A stretch of DNA of 64,000 nucleotides. Source: Oleispira sp. Lineage in GTDB: Bacteria > Pseudomonadota > Gammaproteobacteria > Pseudomonadales > Oceanobacteraceae. The stretch is from positions 42,948-106,947 of the forward strand of contig JAESQF010000053.1 of the NCBI GenBank assembly GCA_016765295.1, written 5' to 3'. The notes beneath the pieces are model-generated. The model was not told where the DNA came from. It saw nothing but the letters and a program-made list of their open reading frames with translations, and did no database searches. This document shows positions 62,069-64,000 of the stretch, piece after piece. Position numbers and translations under genes: made by a program. The number at the start of each line of letters is the position of its first letter. Position 1 is the first letter of the stretch.

Positions 62069-63538
62069 TTAATCACTGAGTGAATTTAGTTCATAAGTCA
62101 TTTCACCTAAGCGCGCGATTGCTTGTTTCACGTCTTCGCCCCAAGGGGTCGCGCAATTCAAACGTATATAGTTTTTAAACTGATCGCTATTGGAAAAAAT
62201 ATCCCCCGGAATAATCGAAATTGATTCTGCTTGCGCTCGATGTAATAACTCTATTGAACTAACCTTTTCTGGTAAGCATATCCATAAAATAAATCCTCCA
62301 GCAGGAATTGATAAACGGGTATCTTTAGGAAAATACAACTGCACGGTTTGGGAAAATAATTTAATATTCTCGGTCACTTTCTGGCGTAAGCTACGCAAAT
62401 GTTTATCGTAATGACCATTTTTAAGATACGAAGCCATCGTCAGTTGTGGCAGGCTGCTGGTTGCCATCGTACTGAACCTTTGCGCTTGTATTACCGCCTT
62501 TTTATTACGCCCCGGAATACACCAGCCAATACGCAATCCTGGGCCAACGGTTTTAGAATACGACGAGCAATACATCACTCGATCATCGCTATCATGTGTT
62601 TTTATCACGGTATTGATCGGATCTCTGCCTCCTTTAATTCCCATACTATTATCGAGTGGCATTTCTCCATAAATATCATCTTCGATAATTTGGCAATCAA
62701 ATTGCTTTGCCAATTCCACCAGTTTTTTTTGTTTTTCGCTGCTAAGACTGCCGCCAGTAGGATTGCTATAGCGGCTGGTTACCATTATCGCTTTAATCGG
62801 CCACTGCTCTAGAGCCAACTTTAATGCGTCGGTGCTGATACCGTGGGTCGGGTCGGTAGGAATTTCAATAACTTTAAGCCCTCGCAGTTTTGCCATTTGT
62901 AAAAAGCCATAATAACAAGGGGACTCGACCGCAATAATATCGCCACGTTGAGTCGCGCTGCTTAAACACAGGTGCAAGGCTTCCGAACAGCCTTGAGTAA
63001 TCACGATATCATCGGCATGACAGCGCAAGCCAACATCACGCATGCGTAATGCAATTTGAATACGTAAACTTTCTAAGCCTGGAGAGAACTGATAGTTAAA
63101 TACTTCCTCCATATTAAAGCGTGTGACTTTTTGCATGTGGGTTTGTAACGAGCGATACGGCAAGAAAGAATAATTGGGAATCGCACAGCCTAGATCGACG
63201 TTACTTTTTTTATTCACATTTTCTAGAACATGATTAATCAGTTCTGTTTTAGTGACCGCTTTTGGCTGCCCACCTTGGGATACTGGCGGCGGTACAGGTT
63301 CATCATTAGCGCCCTTGCGGACAAAATAACCCGCTTGAGGTTTAGCTCGAATCAGGCCTTGATCTTCTAACAAGGCGTAGGCTTGATTAATGGTGGAGAT
63401 ACTCACTTGCAACTGCTTGCTCAGCTTGCGTACGCTTGGAATTTTCTGTTCCGCCAAATAAACCCCTTGCTCAATATCACTCGCCAGATCTGCGGCGACC
63501 TGACGATATAGAGTCCTATTGCTGGGTGAGTTGCTCAT
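62069..63538 (-). CDS. MocR-family (GntR-HTH/aminotransferase) regulator
   Basis: 489 residues. N-terminal GntR winged helix (IPSVRKLSKQLQVSISTINQ) and a C-terminal class I aminotransferase-like domain with the PLP lysine in SSYSKTVGPGLRIGW and a later substrate-pocket Arg region (FKNYIRLNCATPWGED). MocR proteins sense PLP or an amino-acid adduct and regulate divergent genes. Here the divergent target is the EamA-like transporter at 63771, with four AACTGTACTG half-sites between them. Confidence 0.9.
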   Translation of the reverse strand: MSNSPSNRTLYRQVAADLASDIEQGVYLAEQKIPSVRKLSKQLQVSISTINQAYALLEDQGLIRAKPQAGYFVRKGANDEPVPPPVSQGGQPKAVTKTELINHVLENVNKKSNVDLGCAIPNYSFLPYRSLQTHMQKVTRFNMEEVFNYQFSPGLESLRIQIALRMRDVGLRCHADDIVITQGCSEALHLCLSSATQRGDIIAVESPCYYGFLQMAKLRGLKVIEIPTDPTHGISTDALKLALEQWPIKAIMVTSRYSNPTGGSLSSEKQKKLVELAKQFDCQIIEDDIYGEMPLDNSMGIKGGRDPINTVIKTHDSDDRVMYCSSYSKTVGPGLRIGWCIPGRNKKAVIQAQRFSTMATSSLPQLTMASYLKNGHYDKHLRSLRQKVTENIKLFSQTVQLYFPKDTRLSIPAGGFILWICLPEKVSSIELLHRAQAESISIIPGDIFSNSDQFKNYIRLNCATPWGEDVKQAIARLGEMTYELNSLSD

Positions 63539-63596
63539 AGCGGCGGCCTATATTAGGTTGATTAACTAAACTTTAATAACAGTATGCTACCAGCTC

Positions 63597-63668
63597 AACT
63601 GTACTGCAATACAGTACAGTTACTTAACTTAAAGCCAGTACAGTTCTAAAAATAAAGAAACTGTACTG
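63597..63668. promoter_or_regulatory. MocR operator region with four AACTGTACTG half-sites
   Basis: AACTGTACTG (63597-63606) faces CAGTACAGTT (63612-63621) across 5 bp. CAGTACAGTT (63636-63645) faces AACTGTACTG (63659-63668) across 13 bp. All four are exact 10-mers, in the spacer between mocR and the divergent transporter. Confidence 0.85.
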
Positions 63669-63770
63669 CTTTCTAAACACATCCTTGCCTCTCTGTACTT
63701 GTTACGCTTTCACGCACAATGACCCTCTGTTTACCAATACCTTTTATTACAACCCTTGAGCGTGAATGCT

Positions 63771-64000
63771 ATGACTACCGCTAATTATGAACTAGAGCCC
63801 ACTTCATCAAATATCACACCCAGCCAGACTTTGAACTTGTCTGGTGCAGCGAAAGGTTTATTTGCCGTCGTATTATTCGCTATGACTGTGCCGATGACGA
63901 AGCTGGCATTGCCATTTTTTAGCCCTGAGCTGATCGCCAGTTCACGCGCCTTTATTGCCGGACTATTGGCCTTGATCGTCATCAACCTTAATGGCTGGTC
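63771..64000 (+). CDS. EamA/DMT-family transporter, 3' end outside the window
   Basis: Open frame from the ATG at 63771 to the last base (MTTANYELEPTSSNITPSQT, then GAAKGLFAVVLFAMTVPMTK). The first 76 residues show a polar prefix, one TM helix with the EamA-like AMTVPMTKLALP segment, and the start of a second helix (SRAFIAGLLALIVINLNGW). Drug/metabolite transporter type. Divergent from mocR and probably its target. Confidence 0.75.
   Translation, partial: MTTANYELEPTSSNITPSQTLNLSGAAKGLFAVVLFAMTVPMTKLALPFFSPELIASSRAFIAGLLALIVINLNGW

Overview
This window looks like a chromosomal segment of a free-living, probably marine gammaproteobacterium. The content resembles Oceanospirillales-type genomes: trmJ, dapE, rlmA, alanine dehydrogenase, a putative arsenosugar gene set, a COG0523 GTPase behind a Zur-like palindrome and a MocR regulator. 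The taxonomic placement is an inference from gene content only. A genomic island of about 36 kb has inserted into a tRNA-Arg(CCT) gene and splits the window into three parts.

Left chromosomal part (1-12441): the 3' part of trmJ, a higBA toxin-antitoxin pair with a palindromic operator/promoter, ald, dapE-rlmA, an exported beta-helix protein, a 2OG-Fe(II)-oxygenase-like protein, and two tandem BMP-family substrate-binding proteins that share a duplicated promoter. These are followed by a three-gene arsS/TIGR04283/TIGR04282 unit and the tRNA-Arg gene.

Island (12427-48689): it is bounded by a 15-bp direct repeat of the tRNA 3' end (12427-12441 and 48675-48689), with paired GGGGGTACAG repeats just inside each end. 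The left third carries a P4-type integrase, small unknown genes, a Sel1-repeat protein, a CII-like protein, two Gly/Ala-rich membrane-type proteins, a decayed tRNA-Met with its terminator, an AlpA-type regulator and an inovirus-Gp2/YfjJ-like protein. The middle holds a very tight seven-gene operon (30348 down to 20154): Ycf46-like AAA ATPase, SF1 helicase, unknown protein, PLD-fold-like coiled-coil protein, DUF2997, DUF1257 (Ycf35-like) and an NrdG-like radical SAM protein. This is the best candidate for an undescribed system. Next to it lie a TAXI receptor-channel-RCK fusion protein and an LRAT-domain protein with a second CII-like partner. The right third is a contiguous, same-strand defence block: hsdR, fic, hsdM, hsdS, ptuA/ptuB (Septu), mcrB and mcrC. 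The island therefore reads as a defence island.

Right chromosomal part (48690-64000): a MerC-like protein and a COG0523 GTPase behind a Zur-like palindrome, then a divergent five-gene operon with overlapping stops and starts (beta-barrel protein, QxxRW glycosyltransferase, polytopic glycosyltransferase-like protein, permuted flavin/Fe-S membrane oxidoreductase, GT2 glycosyltransferase), probably for an exported polysaccharide or glycolipid. After it come a beta-propeller lipoprotein, a membrane protein of unknown role, a MaoC-like dehydratase, a DUF4382 lipoprotein, and a MocR regulator divergent from a truncated EamA transporter with a clear set of repeated half-sites between them.
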